From: Cellulomonas sp. C5510
GTDB taxonomy: Bacteria; Actinomycetota; Actinomycetes; Actinomycetales; Cellulomonadaceae
Direction: 5' to 3'
Assembly (NCBI RefSeq): GCF_019797765.1
Contig: NZ_CP081862.1
Coordinates: 1,426,001-1,490,000, forward strand
DNA length: 64,000 bases
A model generated the notes under the pieces. It was not told where the DNA came from, did no database searches, and was given only the letters and a program-made list of their open reading frames with translations. Shown one piece after another: positions 61,364-64,000 of the stretch (position 1 is its first letter; each line of letters starts with the position of its first letter). A program made the position numbers and the translations under genes.

Positions 61364-62005
61364 TCAGATGGACGAGCCGTTCAGCGACGCCTGCAGGTAG
61401 GCGCCCTTCCCGGACAGGGAGTTGTCGTCGAACGCGGCGCCCGACTCGGCCTGCGTCAGCAGGCTGACGGAGAGCGTCACGCTGCTCTCCTCGCCCGGCG
61501 CCAGCTGGTTCAGGACGAGGTGGGACAGCTCGCCGAACGTCAGGCGGGTCGCGCTGACCTCCTCCGCCTCGCGCGAGGTGGACGGCATGTGCACGTCGAA
61601 CCGCAGGCTCGACAGGTAGTCGGCGTCGGTCGCGCCGCCGCCGGGCAGGTCCGCCAGCTCGAGTGCGAGCGTCGACGGGTACGTCGGGGAGTCGTTCCGG
61701 ACGGGGATGTCGACGCTGATCGGCCCGGAGCCCGGGAACAGCGACTCGGCGCCGTCGAGCGCGATCGGCACGGCCGTGCCGGACGCCTCCTGCCACCCGG
61801 GGACGAACTGTCCCTGGGCGTCGGTCGCACCGACCTGGATGTTGTAGCTGCTGTCCGCGCCGCCGAGGCCGTTGCTGCCGATCTGCAGACGGGCCACGTC
61901 AGTGAACGCGGCGGTGGTCGCGAGGGCGGCGACGCCTGCGAGGGCGCCCCAGGCCACGAGGGCCTTGCGGCGGCGCGAGCGGTCGTCGGTGCTCTGTGCG
62001 GTCAT
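61364..62005 (-). CDS. Secreted TasA-like protein with SipW-type signal, 3
   Basis: 213 aa. Helix at residues 14-31, then TTAAFTDVARLQIG. Mature part: 'SSYNIQVGATDAQGQFVPGWQEASGTAVPIAL', 'ISVDIPVRNDSPTYPSTLALELADLPGG' and a C-terminal 'LNQLAPGEESSVTLSVSLLTQAESGAAFDDNSLSGKGAYLQASLNG'. The PVRNDSPTYPSTL strand and the C-terminal 'L.P.E...V.L.V.L' pattern match TasA/camelysin proteins. ATG 62005 has AGGAGGA upstream. First gene of the secreted cluster. Confidence 0.85.
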   Translation of the reverse strand: MTAQSTDDRSRRRKALVAWGALAGVAALATTAAFTDVARLQIGSNGLGGADSSYNIQVGATDAQGQFVPGWQEASGTAVPIALDGAESLFPGSGPISVDIPVRNDSPTYPSTLALELADLPGGGATDADYLSSLRFDVHMPSTSREAEEVSATRLTFGELSHLVLNQLAPGEESSVTLSVSLLTQAESGAAFDDNSLSGKGAYLQASLNGSSI

Positions 62006-62399
62006 GGGGTCCTCCTGGGGATCCGTCCCGGTCGTTCCGGGGTCGACTCCAGTAGGCCCTCCCGGGGCGCTGCGGCCCCGTGTGACCCGCGTCATGCGTA
62101 GGTAGGTCGTCGGCCGTGTCGTGGTGCTGAGCGCGTCGTCCCAGGTCAGCGGGGTGCCCGGCGTCCGGGCCGGGGGTGACCGGGCGGGGCGTGCGCGGGT
62201 GCTCAGTGGTGCCGTGCCGGACTGCGTGGTGCTGCCGCGGACGGCCCGGCCCCGCGTCCGGACGGCTGCGGCACGCCTCCCGTGCGGTGCGGGGACGCCG
62301 TGGTCCACAGGCGGGAGGCCCGCGCTGGGACGGACCCGGGGCGGTCGGTACTGTCGGGACCTCAGCCGCGCTCACCCGACCTCGACACCGGAGCGATCC
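62006..62399. other. Divergent promoter region without a gene
   Basis: 394 bases with no supported gene. Leftward -10 candidates TACTGG (near 62050) and TACGCA (near 62098) could serve the SipW cluster. A rightward TACTGT at 62349-62354 lies 46 bases before the next gene. Confidence 0.5.
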
Positions 62400-63590
62400 T
62401 TGAGCGCACCCCACCCCGTGCCGTCCCGGCGCGTGGACTCTCCCGGCCCTCGTGCCGTCCCCGGCCACGTCGACCACGTCGACCACCCGGGCGACGCCTG
62501 CCGGACTGCGCCGGACCGCCGCGCGTCGTCGCCGCGGTCGGGACGTCGCCGCGGCCTCCTGCCCCTGGTGATCCTCCTCGCGGCGGCCCTCGTCACGTCG
62601 GTCGTGCTCGTGCGCTGGGACGTCGTCCGGACGCGCCGGGTCGAGACCGCCCTCGCGGAGCTCGACCGGGCGGCTGCCTCGCTCACCGTCGCGCGACGTG
62701 ACGGCAGCGCGGCGCTCGCTGCGTCGGCCGGGCGGGTGAACGACCAGCGGGCGCGGCGCGACCTGAGCGCGCTCCTGGTCGGGCTACCGACGTGGGACCC
62801 GCCGGGGAACGGCTCACCCCAGGCGCGCGCGGAGCGGGCCGGGCGGCAGGCCGGTGCCGTGCGTGCGCGCGTCGTGGCCCTGACGGACGCGACCGCCGTG
62901 GTGCGGGAGGAGCACGCCCGGTGGCTGCTCGCCACGGCGACCGCCGAGCGCATGGCGGTCCACGCCAGCCTCGGCGCCGCCGTCGCGGAGGCAGGGGCGG
63001 CGCTCGTGGCCTCCGAGGGGAGGGTGCTGGACGACGCCCCACGAGCGGCCCTGCGGGCGGCGGTCCACGAGGCCGGCACCGCGCGGCAGGCGGGCGCCCA
63101 GGGTCCCCGTGCCGTCGGCGCGTCCGCGGAGCGGCTGCTGGACCCCCGTCCCACCCCGCGCACCGGCGGACGTGCCCGGGCGGTGCTCGACGCGGCGGAG
63201 GCGCGTGCGACGGTGCTGCGGGAGGAGACCGCCGTCCTGCGCTCGCACGTCGACAGGCTCGCGGCGGCCCGAGCCGCGGTCGGGACGGCCGAGAGCGCCT
63301 GGCAGGCGGAGCAGGACCGTCGTGCCGCGGAGCGCGAGGCGGCGGAGCGCGCGGCGCGGGTCCCGGCCCGTGCGACCGGGAGCGGTCCCAGATCTGCGCC
63401 CGGGCGCGGACCCGGCGGGAGCCCGGCGGCCGGCGGCGCGGGTGGGTCCGCGGCGTCCCCGGGGCCGTCGACCACCCCGACCGGGCTCTCCGGCGCCGCC
63501 CCCGAGCTGCCTCCGGGGTGGACGACGGTCGTGGAGACCGAGGGCGGTGCCTGGTGCGGCGACGAGTTCGGCGCGTCGTGGGAGTGCTGA
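62400..63590 (+). CDS. Single-pass membrane protein with coiled-coil exterior
   Basis: 396 aa, not recognised. A basic cytoplasmic start (about 55 residues, with the repeat VDHVDH), one helix (LLPLVILLAAALVTSVVLV), then about 230 residues rich in Ala/Glu/Arg with heptad-like spacing, a disordered Gly/Ser/Pro stretch, and the ending AWCGDEFGASWEC with two Cys. TTG 62400 is chosen for its GGAG six bases upstream; in-frame GTGs lie downstream. It is divergent from the SipW cluster and may share its surface role, which is a guess. Confidence 0.65.
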   Translation: MSAPHPVPSRRVDSPGPRAVPGHVDHVDHPGDACRTAPDRRASSPRSGRRRGLLPLVILLAAALVTSVVLVRWDVVRTRRVETALAELDRAAASLTVARRDGSAALAASAGRVNDQRARRDLSALLVGLPTWDPPGNGSPQARAERAGRQAGAVRARVVALTDATAVVREEHARWLLATATAERMAVHASLGAAVAEAGAALVASEGRVLDDAPRAALRAAVHEAGTARQAGAQGPRAVGASAERLLDPRPTPRTGGRARAVLDAAEARATVLREETAVLRSHVDRLAAARAAVGTAESAWQAEQDRRAAEREAAERAARVPARATGSGPRSAPGRGPGGSPAAGGAGGSAASPGPSTTPTGLSGAAPELPPGWTTVVETEGGAWCGDEFGASWEC

Positions 63591-63688
63591 CGCGGCGCAG
63601 GCGCGTCCGGCCGGGCGCGTCCGGGGTCGGGGGCCGTCGTCGGCGAGGAGGCGCCGTGACCTGATCCCCGAACGCCGACCCCGTACGT

Positions 63689-63720
63689 GAGGGGCCCGGT
63701 GCTGGCACACCGGACCCCTC
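63689..63720 (+). terminator. Hairpin before the last gene
   Basis: GAGGGGCCCGGTG (63689-63701) pairs with CACCGGACCCCTC (63708-63720) apart from one position, loop of six bases. It is likely the terminator of the 62400 gene. Confidence 0.75.
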
Positions 63721-63752
63721 TGCCCGCTCGACAGCTCTTCTGGAGACCTGAC

Positions 63753-64000
63753 ATGCAAGCACGCCCATCCTGGCACGCCCCGAGACGGCCGTCCGCGCTG
63801 CTCGGCGCCGTCCTCGCCGTCACCGCGCTGGCCGCGGCCGCCACCGTGGCGGTCCCTCCCGCGGCATCCGCCGCCGTCCCGGCGCACGGCATCGTCATCC
63901 ACCCCGACGGACACGGACCTGTCCGTCTCGGTCCGCTCGAGGGCACGGCCGTCTCGGACGAGCACGGCTACTGCCTGCAGGGCCGCGTCCTCGCCTCCGG
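63753..64000 (+). CDS. Secreted protein, N-terminus only (cut by window edge)
   Basis: 82 complete codons are visible from ATG 63753, which has CTGGAGA upstream. A classical Sec signal peptide: basic start, helix about residues 15-34, cleavage probable after AASA near 41. The mature start 'AVPAHGIVIHPDGHGPVRLGPLEGTAVSDEHGYCLQGRVLASG' has a lone Cys in 'EHGYCLQGR', a pattern seen in thioester-type or VaFE-repeat surface proteins; this is a guess. It lies beside a surface-protein region. Confidence 0.75.
   Translation, partial: MQARPSWHAPRRPSALLGAVLAVTALAAAATVAVPPAASAAVPAHGIVIHPDGHGPVRLGPLEGTAVSDEHGYCLQGRVLAS

Overview
The window is very GC-rich DNA (most genes look well over 70% GC at third positions) from a high-GC Gram-positive bacterium. 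Four things point to Actinomycetota, order Micrococcales, most likely a Cellulomonadaceae genome: the tig-clpP1-clpP2-clpX block, coenzyme F420 genes, the phosphomutase/DUF3090/SCO1664 triplet, and many leaderless genes of the form TAnnnT-N6-RTG. The family placement is inference; the class is well supported. Both contig ends cut a gene.

Layout. 1-3.5 kb: an aliphatic-sulfonate type ABC transporter (ssuB-ssuA-ssuC, minus strand) behind a long leader that holds a Cys-rich leader peptide. 3.5-7.3 kb: a benzoate-type transporter, a flavin/F420 luciferase-like oxidoreductase, and a GntR/DUF1648 pair with its own operator. 7.4-10 kb: mgsA, and cysE-cysK behind a second Cys-codon leader peptide and a promoter of the same shape as the ssu promoter. 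10-16.8 kb: a hydrolase, a VapBC-type pair, the SCO1664/DUF3090/phosphomutase set, tRNA-Gly and tRNA-Pro, an MFS protein and a DoxX-like protein. 17-25 kb: trigger factor, ClpP1, ClpP2, ClpX, chorismate mutase, an Rv2629-type ribosome-associated protein and an acyl-CoA ligase. 25-33 kb: a polar amino acid ABC importer, valS, and a divergent MFS/LysR pair. 33.4-43 kb: F420 biology (F420-dependent oxidoreductase, cofE, cofC, cofD and a three-gene putative F420-0 importer), interleaved with small housekeeping genes. 43.6-55 kb: a MocR-like regulator divergent from a seven-gene pyrimidine/hydantoin catabolic operon (ureidopropionase-like nitrilase, dihydropyrimidinase, luciferase-like oxidoreductase, four-gene ABC importer), followed by an omega-aminotransferase and a short-chain dehydrogenase. 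55-57.7 kb: a peptide symporter and two tRNAs. 57.7-62 kb: a SipW-type signal peptidase with four secreted proteins carrying the SipW-type signal, one of them an RCC1 propeller. 62.4-64 kb: a membrane coiled-coil protein and the start of a secreted protein.

How parts work together. Sulfonate uptake and cysteine synthesis probably share cysteine-sensing leader attenuation. The F420 genes make and possibly salvage the cofactor that the three luciferase-like oxidoreductases may use. The pyrimidine operon covers import, ring opening and decarbamoylation to beta-alanine. The aminotransferase and SDR next to it could carry beta-alanine onward, but the operon contains no classical dihydropyrimidine dehydrogenase. 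The SipW cluster looks like a self-contained export and surface-fibre module. Three copies of a four-unit intergenic repeat and several long hairpins are also described.
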